Part shown: positions 37,216-50,260 of the stretch, piece after piece
How the letters are laid out: every line of letters starts with the position of its first letter
How positions within the stretch are numbered: the stretch's first letter is position 1
Assembly: GCF_015832195.1 (NCBI RefSeq)
Contig: NC_052027.1
Span: forward strand, 10,846,149-10,910,148
DNA: 64,000 bases
Direction: 5' to 3'
From: Motacilla alba alba
Lineage: Eukaryota; Chordata; Aves; Passeriformes; Motacillidae
Notes under the pieces: model-generated
The model's database searches: none
What the model was told of the DNA's origin: nothing
The model's input: only the letters and a program-made list of their open reading frames with translations
Position numbers and translations under genes: made by a program

Positions 37216-40200
37216 TTATTCAGCACAGTTCCACTTGAGCAACTATGTGAAATGCTGCTCTAAGACTCTCAAAAGTCTCCCGGGGAGCAGGCAAAAAAAT
37301 ATATATATATTCTGTCTGGAGCTGATTCTGTTTCCACACTTCTGTCCCTCTCATCCTGCTTCACCACTAACAGGATTTGCATCAGAGCAGCCCAGTTCTC
37401 AGAGCCAGGCAGCTCCCGGCCCCTCTCCCTGAGCCTGTCACACTGTGGAGACATCACCTTTGGACACCTGAGCATGAGAAGCAGGGTCCAGGGCAGCCAG
37501 GGGAGACATTGGCAACACAACAAACACCTCTGTGCCCCTCCTGGCAAGCACAGAATGAGTTCAGGCATCACAGGGTATTGTACAGTTTAGACATGTCCAA
37601 GCAATTCCAGCTAGGAGCAGATGCTTTCAGAGCCACTCAAGACTTTCTTAATAACACAGGCTTACCTGGGCTGAAAGAAAACTGAGCCATCTCCATCCTA
37701 AACCAAATGAGAAGATACCAGCAGCCTCCATGATTCCCAGGCAGCAGAGAGCTCATTTTAACAGGCACCATGTCTTCATGCATAGAGGAACAGCCACTGT
37801 TTGGGACATCCAGGTGTTCCAATGCCTGCATATAATTTTTTATTAGCTCAGTGCACTGTGTTTTCTTGCAACACTCTCCAGACTCTGCAAAAAAAGACTG
37901 TTCAGTCAGGGCTCCCTGTTTTGGGGGGAGTAATTTTGGGGTTTAAAACCTTGTCCCTTCTTTTATTCCCTATTATTTGTGCTGAATGATACAGATGACA
38001 GACTCCACATCAAAGCCCAGACATGACCCAGAGAGCACTACAAGTCCTGCCCTGCCAGCAGTGACCAGCATGCACAGCACAGTGTGGAAATGCCAAAGCA
38101 CCACAAAAGAGCAAACCTGAGCAGACTAAATCCTCCTCCAGCTGCTTGTTGTTCATCCCTTTCTGCTCAGTTTGGCAGCAGGGCTGAGCCAACAGGGAAG
38201 CCCAGATGCTGGGAATGGGGCAGCAGGCAGAAGGGTGCTCACCAGTGGGCTCTTCTTCCCACAGGTGCCTCTGGGCAGAGAGATGGATGGAAGCAGATGG
38301 AGTGGTTGACACACAGAGGTTTAGCAGCGAAACTTCCCACTCCTCTGAGCCTGTAGCTTGGCACAAGAGTGGCAGGGCAGTCCCCAGCCCAGTGACTTCT
38401 AAGGTTGCCAGCAAGATGAGGTACAGTTGACACCTACCTGTCCTGCTCCTTGTCCCAAGGAAGGGATAGGTAAGTATCAACTTTCACCTTCCTCAGCTTC
38501 AGGAGGCTGTCTGGAGCCTAAATCACAACAAAAAAGGGCCAAGCAAACTGCATGGGATGCCGAGAGAGACGTGCCCAGTGCTGATCTGTCCCACCCCACA
38601 GCCAGCCCTGCCTTTACACATCACACCCACCAGTGAAACCAGGCTGCCACAGCCACACCACACACCCCACACACTGCCTGGCACCCTTCACCCCCTCGGA
38701 GAAGGGCCAGGAGGGGCCCAGGCCGCCCAGTCCCCAGTGGTCCCTCTCCTTGCTGTCCCCTGCACAGGCACACTCCCCTCTTCTCCCCTTCCCCTGCCCT
38801 TCCCCGCTTGTTGCACGAAGGGCGCGTTTGACCTCAATCTGTCTGCTCGGATTAGAGTCCAGAGCTGTTCCCCTCTGCTGAGCACAGAGCCCCAGCAGGG
38901 CTGTGAGGCCACATCTGCCATGGTGGGTTATTCCAGAGGGGCTCAGCCAGGGCTGCCACCGTCACAGGGCGTGGGGACCCAGGGGTGAGAAGGGGCAATG
39001 ATGGCTGCTCCCTGCCACAGCCACGGCTCCTGGCTGCTCTGGGAACAGGCACCATCCTACCAAGCTCAGCTCGCCATGAGAAGTGAAGGAGAAGCAGAAA
39101 GGGTTAAGTGGTGAAGGAGAAGTGAGGAATTATCATTATTATGGAGTGGAGATGGTTGCATAAGCTGAGCTCTAGCTGTAGGGATATGGATCCTTTGGGT
39201 TTGCAGCAATGTTTCTTTGGAGTACTCCAGAGATGCTCACAAATAAAAGTAAATAAAGGTAAGTGTGGAAAATGCAGCAGGGCACAGTCTTTGGCCCAAG
39301 GCAAGTGACTCAGCAGGGCTCAAAACAGTTGCACTCTACCTGTTCCCAAAGCAGAGTGACCTCACTCAAACTGCTCTCTGGGAGGCATTTTGCCCATGAC
39401 ACCCCAAAAAAGTGCCTGGTCAGGAGACAGGCTCCACAGAAAGCCCCTTTAACTTCACTGCATCCTGTCCCATGCCACAAGCACCTTCTGCTCTAGCTGA
39501 AGTCCAGCACCACACCAAAGATGTATTCAAAGGAAGGACTGGAGAGAGGCAGTAAAGTGCTGGAAGGACCAGAGGGAGGAAGGAAGGTGCCTTCCACCAC
39601 CAAATGGACAAAAAGGACAGAGACATTTGCTCAAGAAGCTGACTGGTCAGTCTGGGAAGAAGCAGGAGGGTGACAGCTACTCTAACAGTCCTCATGTGCA
39701 CACAGCCCAGTAAATTGGTCGGGAGGGAAGGGCAGCAACCCTGGAGGCTTCCACTGTGTTGGTTGAGGATGACAGGCCAAGTCTGACAGCTCTATGTGCT
39801 GTCACCATCTATTGTGTTGCGTTCCCTGAAGGACAGCAGGGCCAGTACAATGCCCAGAGCCCCAGCAAGTGCTCTTCCAGACAGCCTGGCACAGCTAAGA
39901 ACTGTCCCCAGCTGCACACGCCCCTCTCTTTCTCTTAGGAACACCAACAGAAATATTTCCCCCTGTTCAGAGGACAGGTCTGTGGCAGCTCCCAACCCAT
40001 CACAGCCATTTTTGACTGCATCAAAACTCAAAACCAGTCCTTCAGGAGGGACCTTCACATCCAGTACCAGGGTGGTCAATGCCCTGGGGACATGAAATTT
40101 CACCACAGGGTGAAGGTTGCAGCCTATTGTGCTACACCAGTGTCCTGCACCACAGCAGCTGGTTAACACAGTGCTGGGACTGAACAGCAGCTTGGTCAGA

Positions 40201-41594
40201 CCCCTGACCAAGCCCAGAACTACTGGCAGTGGGGTTCATTCCACTTATTCTGCAGAGCAGGATCAGCTGAGAAATGTGGATTTACCTTGTGAAATGTCTC
40301 AAAACCTCAGGTACTCAAGTTAGACACTTCCAACCCAGCTCTCCCCAGAGAGCAGAAGAGGTATCAGTGCTGAAGGAGAAGCTCTGCTAAGTCTTAGTTG
40401 TTTTGTCCATGCCCAGATCTTCCAAGACTGTCCCATCCAGTGACAAGGACATATCACAAACACACAAGCTGTGACTAAGATGCACATGTCTCACAGAGGA
40501 TGTCTTTCAGCATTCCTCCTTCATTTTATCTTGCTCTGTCATCACCCAGTTTGGAGTCACTGCCCATCAGACACATTGCTGATAGTCCCTAGGTGGAAAT
40601 CCAAAGGAAACCCCGGCTGAAGAAATGATGGGTCCAAAAGGGTTAGGACAATCCACACTCCACCCGTTCTCTGCTCACCTCCAAGGGGAGAAGCCACCAA
40701 ATGCTCTGGAGTTACAGCTCTGCAGGCAGAAAGTGCCACCCTGGGACTGCACAGCTCTGCTGCTGCCTGGCCTGTCTGCTCTGTCCCTGCAGCCACTGAA
40801 GCTCAGCCAGCAGCTGGGGTGCGTGGTGACACGATGGTGACATGACAGAGGCCTGGCTACAGCTTTGTGCTGGAGGCCAGCCTGGCTGCTGTGTCCTGGG
40901 GCATCAGCAGCGAGGAGACTGGCACGTCCCTGCAGCTGCCCTGATGGCCGGCCTGGCTGTGCTTTCCTTCCTCTGCTCCCTTGACCCTGCCTATCCCACA
41001 ACCCACAACCCAAAAGGTTCCCCTTATTTCAGCCCAGTGACGCAGAAAAACAGCCATCATGATGGGGGGATGGAGACAGATGCCAGCGTGGAGAAAACCT
41101 CCAAGTCAGACACACAAACAAACCCAAATCACCGCTTCTCATGGATGTCACAATAAGTAGCACAAACTGTAGCTGCAGGAAAAAAATCCAATAGACACCA
41201 ATTAAATGCATGACTTGACTGCCTCTGCCGTGGCAGCCAGTGGTGGCTTGCTGGTGGCAGCAAAGTATCACTGGTCACTGCTGACACTGCTGAGCTGCTG
41301 CCTCTCCCAAGGGATGCCAAGGATGGTCAGACTCACCGGTGTGACACATCCCTGTGTACCAGCTGGCTTATTGCCAACTAAACCATAAAGTCACTTATGT
41401 CCTGCCTTAAAAACAGGGACTGTCACTCTGCCATGACCCCAAATCTCCCTGGAGTTTTAGCAGTGGATGAACCCAATAGTAAAAAAAAAAAAAAAAATCT
41501 CTTTTAGACTGTCCAAAATCTGGGGTAGCACAGATGAGGGCATGTCTGCTGTTACTCAGCAGGATGCTGCAGACAGGGCAAGCCCAGCAAAGGT
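37216..41594. other. Intergenic sequence: no gene seen
   Basis: Has a short (TA)n at about 37298-37310 and moderately GC-rich sequence between 38.4 and 39.1 kb. A 17-nt A-run lies at 41481-41497. Open frames (up to about 155 codons) are antisense to one another, Cys/Pro/Ser-rich and unlike any family. Confidence 0.6.
41481..41497 (+). repeat. Poly(A) tract of 17 nt
   Basis: Uninterrupted A run followed by TCTCTTTTAG. It lies about 110 bp before the tandem repeat; no retroposed body was recognised upstream. Confidence 0.75.
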
Positions 41595-41742
41595 CCTGCC
41601 ACACTCCTTGACTTGACAGAGAACGGGATCACCCCATGACAGAACTGCCACACCCTTTGACTTGACAGAGAACGGGATCACCCCATGACAGAACTGCCAC
41701 ACCCCCTTTGACTTGACAGAGAACGGGATCACCCCATGACAG
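41595..41742. repeat. Minisatellite-like tandem repeat, three copies of 49-51 bp
   Basis: The core ACTTGACAGAGAACGGGATC followed by ACCCCATGACAG begins at 41611, 41660 and 41711. Periods are 49 and 51 bp, differing by small C-run and T indels in the CTGCCACACCC linker. Copies are otherwise almost identical, implying recent amplification. Each copy keeps one CpG (AACGGG). Confidence 0.9.
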
Positions 41743-44700
41743 CTATCTGGAGCAGCTGTTGGGTAGCAATGTGGGACAGCCAAGAGAAAACCCACAGCCC
41801 ACCCATGAGTCACAGTTTTCCCTGCCTACCCACAGTGATGCTGCCATCTGCTTTAGACATCCCAAAGACAACTCTGGTGTGATAGCCACAACAGCACAAT
41901 GCTGTGCCAGGCAGCCTGGCCACAGCATTCCCAGCCACAGGCACTTCCAAAAACCAGCCTTCCTGGTGCTGGCAATCAGGCATCGGGTATCACACTGCAG
42001 CTACCCTGGGCATTGCGTCACTCTGCAACTGGTGCTCTTCCTGGGGGGCTCTGGGCCCCATGGCACTGGTGCCTACTCCCCTGCAACCTCTGCTTGCCCT
42101 CTACACTGCATCCCTGGACAGGAGCATTCAGTAAATCAGAGCCACGTCTGCAAGAAACTCACATCCTTCCTTTATTTAATCTGCAGCCACTAGAGGGTAA
42201 TCCAGTCCTCCAAGTTAGATCAGCTCTTGCTTTGATACACTGGGCAGCAGGTAAGTGCCTGAACCCCAGCAACTAATTACCAGGTGCCTTTCAATAGCTC
42301 CTGCCTCAATTAGCATCCGTACCTCCATGGCTAGTCAAAGAGGCCTTCTGGCTACCCCTGAGCCCCACAGTCTGGAGAAGGCCCCCTGAGCCAGTGGCAC
42401 ACGCTCAGGTGCAGTAGAGACTGTTTCTTCCAGCTAGCTGCTGCCCCTCCTCCAAGCTGATTAAGAAGAGTACAAGATAATAACACAAATAAAGAAATAA
42501 CATTTTAAAAACCCACCATAACCCTGAAATCTTCATTAATTATGAATTTTGCATGGCAACTGTTACTAAGAGAGTCTCCTCTGAAACTGATGTTCAAAGA
42601 ACTTCATATCAAATCTTCAAACAGTTGAGAAGGTTCAAGCTACAAAGTTGAAACATCTGTTGCTTTCCATGCATTTTTCAATGGGGAGATCAGAGAGGAA
42701 GAAAAAAGTGTACAAAATAATCCTGGTTCTGCTCTATTATTTAAATACAATGACGGTCTATGATATACACTCTGTGCAGAGAGAGAGAAATAAAAAATGA
42801 AGTCAGAGTGTTATATAGTTCTACCTACTGGAGCCAAAAATATAATATACTTCAATTTGCTTTAAATTTAGCCCTTCTGGGAAATGCTGTATTAACAGCC
42901 CTTGGGGATGAAGACTAAAATAATAAAAGAAGGGCAACTTCTCCAGCAGAAACAATGAATTGACAGTCCCATCCCTCCTCCCAGTGCCATGCAAAGCCTG
43001 GCTGTAATGAGAAAGTTTGGAGTCAAGACTATGGGATGCACCTCCCAATGACACATATGCCACCTTGCTTCATCCCTGCAGCCAGCAGGGAACAAGCAGA
43101 AAGGATTGTCCTCTCTGCCTGTGGGAAGCACCAAGCAGGCAGGACCATCTCCTGAATCAGCCTGCAAAACATACTCCCTGCACTCAGCTTTTTGCCCTAA
43201 GGGCAGGCAGAAATCAAGAAACTGCTGCCTCTTCACACCTGATCAGTTCCATCTAGTGAGGTCTTCACTAGACCCAGCTGTGGCATTTTTCAAACTTTTC
43301 AGTTGAGAAAAAATAGCATCATTTTAGCCCAAACCAAGCCTTTCAAGCAACAAAAAAATAACCAACTTTCCCAATTTTTTTCAAAGACTTTGCAAAATAT
43401 TTGGTGTCACACAGGATCGATGTTGCTTTCAGTATAACATTTACTTTTTTTTGTTGAACAGCGAGAGGAAATTTCTAACAACATTTGGATTGAAGACCTC
43501 AATCCAACACTCAGCACAGCAGCCTCTCACCACAGTACCCTCAGGAACCTGACCCAGAGGTCCCTGCACTTGTGGTGTTTCCACAGCTTTCCCTGGAGCC
43601 CCAAGCATTGCTGCATCATACGACTGATCCCTGGGGAGAGAGCCTTTCTTTAAATGGGAAAACTGATGTCAGCTTTCAAACCATGTGCTTTTGGGGAATG
43701 CTGCTCCTCTGAGAGTTAATGCTGGAAGAAAACCCGGCTCTGCCACAGGTAGGTTCATCTAATGCCAGGAAACAAGACAAATTAACAAACTTCAAGTGAA
43801 GAGCTGGACATCAAGGACATCTGTAACATGAGGCTGGGAACACCTTCCTGGCTCACTGCACCAGGTCCCTGTTGTCACAGACACTGTGATCTTTTATCCT
43901 CTAATAAACATAAAGCTCAAAGCTTTGGTTCAAATCCCCCAAAAAATTAAGGTGGAATAGGGTGTGAGAGAGCAACTGAGTGGGTCCCAGAAGCCTTGCG
44001 AACCAGAAATTTGTGCCCAAACCCTCCTCCTGCCTCAGACCCACCAAAACTTTCCTCAAGACAGTCTTCCACTACCGTGGCAAAGTGAGAGTTTCCCACA
44101 CTCATCTCTTCCAGTAGAAAGGTGTCAAACCCCTTCAAAGAAGGGTTTTTTCTGCCCCCAGAACCTTCTTTCAGCCTCTGATCATTTGGAGGCAGCTGAG
44201 AAATTTATCTGCTGCTGGCTCCGTGCGGGCAGGAATGAATTATCAAATGCTGCTCCTGAAGGCATGTAAAACGTCCTAGTGGCAGCCACACTGAGCTCCT
44301 GGCCATCCTTTTGCTTTCTGTGTAATTTGTCATTTCAATTTGGGCCCCAACAGTTCAACAGCCCTTGAGGCTTGCATGGGTCAAAAAGATCAGAACAAAA
44401 GGAGGAACATGGAATTAGCATTTTCAGAGAGCTCTGTCCCAGCAGCTTTCCCAGCTCCATCTCGTCCAGACCCACCTGGGCCCCCAGGCAACTCCTGCCC
44501 TGTGAATCCCATCAGATTTTGCTGGGTCCTGCCCATGCAGCCAGCCAGGAGCAGTCAGAAGTGAAGGCTGAAGCCAGTGCAGAAATTCCTCCTCCCCAGG
44601 CAGTGCATTTCAATTACCACAGCCCGAGCTTCCAAGTGGATTTATCAAACTGGGCCTATAGAGAAAATTGAATAATCTCGTGCTTCAGACCTATAAAATT

Positions 44701-46660
44701 TAAGTATTATACTTGAAAGTACAGTGACAAAGTAATGAAGATGGAGAGTGAACCAGCTCCTTGTTCATGTGTTGTAACCAAACCCCTGGCTCTAAGGTGC
44801 CCCTCCATCATGGGAGGCCCCAGGGCACATCCAGCTGTGAGACTGCAGGATCTGGATGGAAAGCTGATAAACTCTGAGGTATAAAGGTGCTTGATCACCC
44901 ATTTTGTCCAAGACTATTTCCCTCACTGCTGAAATTTCAGACATCTCCAAGAACTAAAAGGGGGAAGTTGGAGATGTCTGAGACCCTGGAGTTAAAAGTT
45001 CTTCCAAAAACAGCATCTGTGAGCAATCTGGTCTCTACCTCTCTTCTGAGCAGGACCAATAGAAAGGGGATTGATTATATTGCAACAAGGAAGGAAAAAC
45101 CTACTGAGCGGAGGAAGTCCTGTTGCACATTGCTGTTGACGAGTGCAAACATACAGTTGTTCCTGAAAAAGGAGTTAGGGGAATATCACACCACAGTTTA
45201 GGATGAGGAAAAGACTCATGCATTGGGCAGGTCCAACATGAGATTTTCATGATACTAAATCACGTGAAAATTAGGATGCCAGGCAACATGAAGCACAGAC
45301 ACACCAACAGCCCTGGCTCTTTGGGAGTTCTTCTGCTCTACCCAGTTCTCCACACCAAAGATCCTTCTGTTTAACTCCATCCCTGACTGTAACACTAACT
45401 CCCAACCAGGGTCGTCTTCCCATACATCCTGATATTAAAATTGAACACTGGTTCCTCCCCACAATGGTGTCCTGCCCTTTCATTCAAAGGGACCTCACAA
45501 ATCTTGGCCACTGTAACAACGTAGTACTGGGATGAGCTGCAGACACCTCCTCCCTCTAGCAGAAAAAACATCCTTACCCTGACAGTATTATTTTCATTGT
45601 GTGGCAGGAACAATGGTAGGAACAGTGCTCCAAGTTTTGCTTTCCTGGTTCAGTCCCTGCCCTTCATCAATCCCTTGCAAACTACACTACCTCTGGAAAC
45701 AGACAACCTGCAGTGATCACCCAGACAGGATCTGTAACCCCAAATGAGCAGCAAACTACAGAAAGGGCTGAACTTCTTGGCTCTGCCTCCATCCTACCTC
45801 TCCAACACTTACGTGATCCAAGAGCATTAATCCAAGAAATGTATCCATAAATCCTCTCTGTCTCCTCCCTAACAAACACAAGGGAGCCCACCTCTCTACA
45901 TCATGTATTTCTAGCAGGTAATTCTGGAGTAGCATGCTCAGATACCCAAACTGACAACATGTGTTTAGCCAGCCCACGGCACACACAGTCCTTGCACTCC
46001 AGCAAGCCCCATTTTGGCCTGAAACCCTATCCCTTGGCAGGACACCAGCTGAGGGCCACCTTTCCACCCTGGTGGGACACGTGCCCAACCTTCCACTTCA
46101 CAGCGTGGGGTGTTTCCCCTGCTAAATCAGCACCCAGAGATGGTGCAAGGTGGTAAAATCATACAACCAGCCCTTCAGAAAATTAAAAATAATTATCCAG
46201 CCTATTAATTTACCCCTGTGATTTCCCATCACAGTTAAACCCCTCTGGTCATCGTCTTGAGATCAAGAAGACATCAGACCCCTCTTCCTTGCTTATTATT
46301 TACTCTCCACTCACTGCTTTTCTTCTGCCCCAGTGACTTCACTGTTCACACATCCCTGCTCTGCCTTTAACCCCATTTTCATTTAGGGTCTGATTAACTC
46401 TTGATGCTGAAGGTTTTCACCATCAAAAGGCTTTGTTTCCATGGTAACTCCTGTGGGGGATTATTCAAACTGATGGGTCCAGCTAGCACAGGGTCAGCAG
46501 GATGGAGGAACCCCCAGGGATGCTCAAGTCCTGCTCCACAGTGGTGACAGTGCCTCCTCCCACCACCAATTACTGCAGATGAGAGCCGAAATCCTGCTGC
46601 CCCCTTTAACTCTCTCTGTGTTAGCACTGGCTCATGGACATTTTTTTTCTTCCTTTTTTT
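41743..46660. other. Intergenic sequence: no gene seen
   Basis: Mostly unique sequence. AT-rich stretches lie at 42470-42560, 42700-42860 and 43300-43460. A small inverted repeat CTGTGAT-TTCCC-ATCACAG lies near 46216-46234. A T14 run is at 46654-46667. No coding or RNA gene was recognised. Confidence 0.6.
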
Positions 46661-46664
46661 TTTT

Positions 46665-46900
46665 TTTGCACCATGTGTCACTAATTTTACTCATTTTCTG
46701 AGTTTGTCTAGAATAGTAAAAGATTTGATTAGAGTGTTCCCGGTTTTAATTGTAATTAGGACAGTCATTGTACGAGCTATAAAAGGAAATTGGGCTACTG
46801 CTGAGTGGAAGAGCCCCTGAGAGAATAGGAGCTGCAAAGGGAGAATTTCGTTCATAAAAAATGAAAAAAAAAAAAAACAGTTTGAGGAAGGAATAAAACT
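46665..46900. promoter_or_regulatory. Candidate conserved non-coding element
   Basis: AT-rich unique block with ACTAATTTTACTC, GATTTGATTAGAG, GGTTTTAATTGTAATTAGG and GAGCTATAAAAGG, ending in an A-run. Homeodomain-type cores are dense in about 90 bp. Confidence 0.28.
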
Positions 46901-49440
46901 CCAGCTCAGGATAGTGTGACAACCAAAGTGACCCAGGCATCTGGGACCATAATCAAAGCACATGTCCTGGGGATTTCAGTGTTGGTTGTGAGTGGCTCCT
47001 TCCCCACTGCAACCTTCTGTACGAACTTGGGCCAAGCAGCTCTGCCCTCCTGCCTCAGTTTCCCCACAGGGACTCATCTGGGTGTTCTGTGGGCTATTGG
47101 CTTATTTTAAAGTGTGCATTGTGATCCCCTGTGAAATGGGCGAGGCAACCATTGAAATAACCCTTCCAGCTCCCATACCTTACCAGCAGATACCTTGCCA
47201 GAGGCACCACAGCTGCTGTGGGACAGCACCTGGAGCAAGGGGACAGGAGATGCCCCTGGCTGCCATCCAGGTCCCAAGGGTGGACACTGGACATATCTGC
47301 TTTTTTCCAGCAGAGGGAGGGAAAGGCCCATTGAATCCCATTGCAACGGTGTTACTGCTGGGAAGAGCACCCAGAAAAAGCACACGCAGCGTCACATCAG
47401 TCACCACCTGAAAAGCACCCAGAGAAGTGCAACTCCCACACACACAGATAGCATCACCCCAGGTTTTGCCAGCCCAGGGTGACCTTGCAGGCCACCTGTG
47501 CCAGAAACGTGGTGGTGAACCACCAAACCCTTGAGGAGCACAGAAACAGCCAAGATGCCTGCAGCGATGTTTCTCAGCTGACTTCACTGTATGGAAAAAT
47601 TGTTCCTGACAGTCATGGCCAAAATTCCCAGTGGTCATCGTCTCCACATTGGTCATTGCACCCCACTGCCACCCCCTCTAAAGGGGGACCCTCTGGAAAG
47701 GGGCAGCTGGCAGTGCCCAGAGCCATGTCACCTGCCCTCTGCCCCACGGCTCTGCAGGGGGACAGATTGCTGAGCCTGAGCTGTCATTCTGGTGCAATAA
47801 AACTAGAGACAAATCAATTTTTCCCCTTCCCCCTGCTCTAATTCCACCAGGGGAGACAGTCTTTTTTCCTGAAGCAATAATTTGCCTCAGTTAAAAAAAA
47901 AACCCACACAGTGGTGCTCTGCTCATGGCACATTAATGTGTATCAGCCGTCGCCTGCCACCTCCTAATGATCCCACCTCCGATCCGTGCCCAAAACTGTG
48001 GGCTTTTTACCACTACATTTAAAGCAAAGAACAAACATAAACCAGTTGCCTCCCAGCATGGCTGTGATTTTCATTAGTCCAGGCAGGGAGAGAAAGGGGT
48101 TGCTGCTCTGCTCAGCCCTTACTGCCTTCAAAATTTATGGATTTTCTTTTTTTTTTTTTCCTCTTCCTAGCAGCTCAGAAGAAACTTAATCATCACCTCT
48201 GAGGGGGAAGAAACCCCCCGTCGTATCCTTCAACTTGCAGGGTCACATGATGCTGCTCTGGCCTTTCCTATGCAATGTCTGAACACAGCACATGGCCTGG
48301 CACTTGCAGCCCATGTTAATGCTCCAGCTGGGTTTCAATTTCTATTCTATTCTATTCTGTTCTAATAATATACATAGTTATCAATTTTATATGTACATTT
48401 ATATTATAGACTATGGATTTTATGTATATGTATATATATCTCATGTGTGACAAATAAAGCTTCGCTCCCATGATAAGAGGCTGCTTGAGGACCTGCCCAT
48501 ATTCCCCTGAAGATGGGCCAGATCCCTTTCCTGTAGGATTACAGAGCTCAGGGGGCAATGAGGGACAGCCTAATTAGCCCAGCTAATTGCTCCCTTCATT
48601 TGTGGGTCTCTGGGCCATGGAGCAGCAGCATAAGGACCAGGACTGCCCAGGGTGATGGTGCAGAAGAGGAAGGGAAGGTGCAGGTAGCCACTGCTGGAAT
48701 TTGGGGATGGTGGGCAAGGGAGCTGTTCCTGCTGACCTTTAGCTAAACCTGAAGAAGAGGATGCATCTATAGTCATTTTAATGACTCTGGGTTTCTGAGC
48801 ACACCAGCAGTGACACCAGAAGCAAACACACACTGGGGGACATCAGTGACCGGTCAGAGGTGTTGAACCCCCAAGCCAAGCACTCATTTCATTCTGGAGC
48901 AAAGCTCATAAAAGGCAGGAGGAGCCTTACTGATGACTGACACTGGCACCACCAGCATGCAGCTGTCCATGACTGTGCCTAGGGAGATGAATGCTTCCCT
49001 GTGCTGCAGGCTGTGGGTCCCCATGTCGCTCACCCACCACAGCCGAGGTGACACGTGGCACTGAGCATGCAGGTCTGCAGGAGCAGAGCTACCATCTGCA
49101 TGTCCTGGCCCTCACTGCATGTGTAAGACAAGCAAAGGATTATACAGAGACCCAAAGGCAGGACAGCATCAGTTCCCAGAGCAGGAGGAAAGGAGGTGCC
49201 CAGGGAAAGTACAAAACCACAGCGCTGGTGAGGGGATAGAAGTTTTTGTACAAAGAGCCCAAGATGAGATCGTCAGACCCCACACAGGTGCCCTGGGATG
49301 TGCCACTCACCTGGAGCCCAGGTTTGGATGAGATGATGGCAAGGGGGTTTCCAAGAGCCCCAGGTCAGCCGGGGGGGTCACAGGGAGGGCTGCCTCCACC
49401 TCCAAAGCCCAGCCAGCTCCAGCCACACGGAGGCTGCTGC
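46901..49440. other. Intergenic sequence: no gene seen
   Basis: Contains (CA)n at about 47439-47449, T-runs near 48148-48160, and the pentanucleotide and AT-rich region at 48340-48450. Frames on either strand have no recognisable product. Confidence 0.6.
48340..48364. repeat. (TTCTA)n pentanucleotide repeat
   Basis: About four to five units of TTCTA/TTCTG, followed by AT-rich sequence with several TATATG words to about 48440. It superficially resembles the ATTCT-type tail of CR1, but no CR1 body precedes it. Confidence 0.65.
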
Positions 49441-49615
49441 AGATTTGCTGGATTAGCGCCATCCCAGGCGGCAGCGGCGTATGCTATTGCTGGAAGGTTC
49501 ACATCTTATCATTTAATCAAATAAAGTGCATTTGTGGATTACACAATCATTTGCAGGCCATGATAATCTTTTTCTGGTTAGCTCTGCACTAGGACTGAGG
49601 AGGCAAACAAAGACA
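49440..49615. promoter_or_regulatory. Candidate conserved non-coding element
   Basis: Abrupt switch from GC-rich to AT-rich unique sequence with CATTTAATCAAATAAAG, TGTGGATTACACAATC, ATTTGCAGG and CATGATAATC, about 1.7 kb beyond the inferred PLXNA1 transcript end. One of the more enhancer-like blocks by motif density. Confidence 0.32.
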
Positions 49616-49722
49616 TTTGTAGCTGTCGTTGGAGGCCCTGGCTTCCTGCCAGAAGCTCTTACTCCTTGGGAAAACTGGTGCAATTTGTATTGAAGAAAAC
49701 CCTGGTGATGGTGAAACACTAG

Positions 49723-49740
49723 ATATTTATTTATTTATTA
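49723..49740. repeat. (TTTA)n short repeat
   Basis: Four TTTA-type units after GATA, in AT-rich sequence. Confidence 0.6.
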
Positions 49741-50089
49741 GGTCAACCAGGAGGTTTTAAAGTTTTTTGTTCCCTGGTAAAATAATAGAACATTTTTAAA
49801 AATAAAAATCCTGCTTGCAAAGGCTCAGAGTAAAGCACCAAGGTGCAGCAAGGTCTCTTCAGGGAGAGATCCTCATCTCTATGCCTTGAAAAAAGCAATG
49901 AAAGATACTTTATATGTTGGATTGGCAATTTATTTAAATAGTTTCTGTACCCACCACAGTGCTCACCTGTTTGATGCTCAGCTGCCACCAGCTCCCACAT
50001 GGCCATGAGGGTGGTGTTTGGTGCAGCACAAAACTGGGGAAGATGAGGGTCTTTTTGCCACTGCCCTCAATTAAATCCTCCCAGAAACC

Positions 50090-50260
50090 TCATCAAAATG
50101 CAGTTAAAATGCGATTTTCTTAAGCATTCGAAAGGCTGGTAAAAGAAAACTTTATTTTTTTAAGATAGGAAAACAAGATCAAAACAATCGTTCTTTTATT
50201 GACGCTGTGGCAAATATAGTGGATGTTTAATACCTGCTGATGATGTTCTTGCTGGAGAAT
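50090..50260. promoter_or_regulatory. Candidate conserved non-coding element
   Basis: AT-rich block with AAAATGCGATTTTC, CTTAAGCATTCG, ACAATCGTTC and TTTATTGACGC. CpG-containing motifs survive within AT-rich sequence, which is unusual for neutral avian DNA. Confidence 0.25.

Noticed and set aside
48340..48364. CR1 3' tail
   Set aside because: The TTCTA units resemble the CR1 terminal repeat, but no CR1 body lies on either side and the period is 5, not 8.
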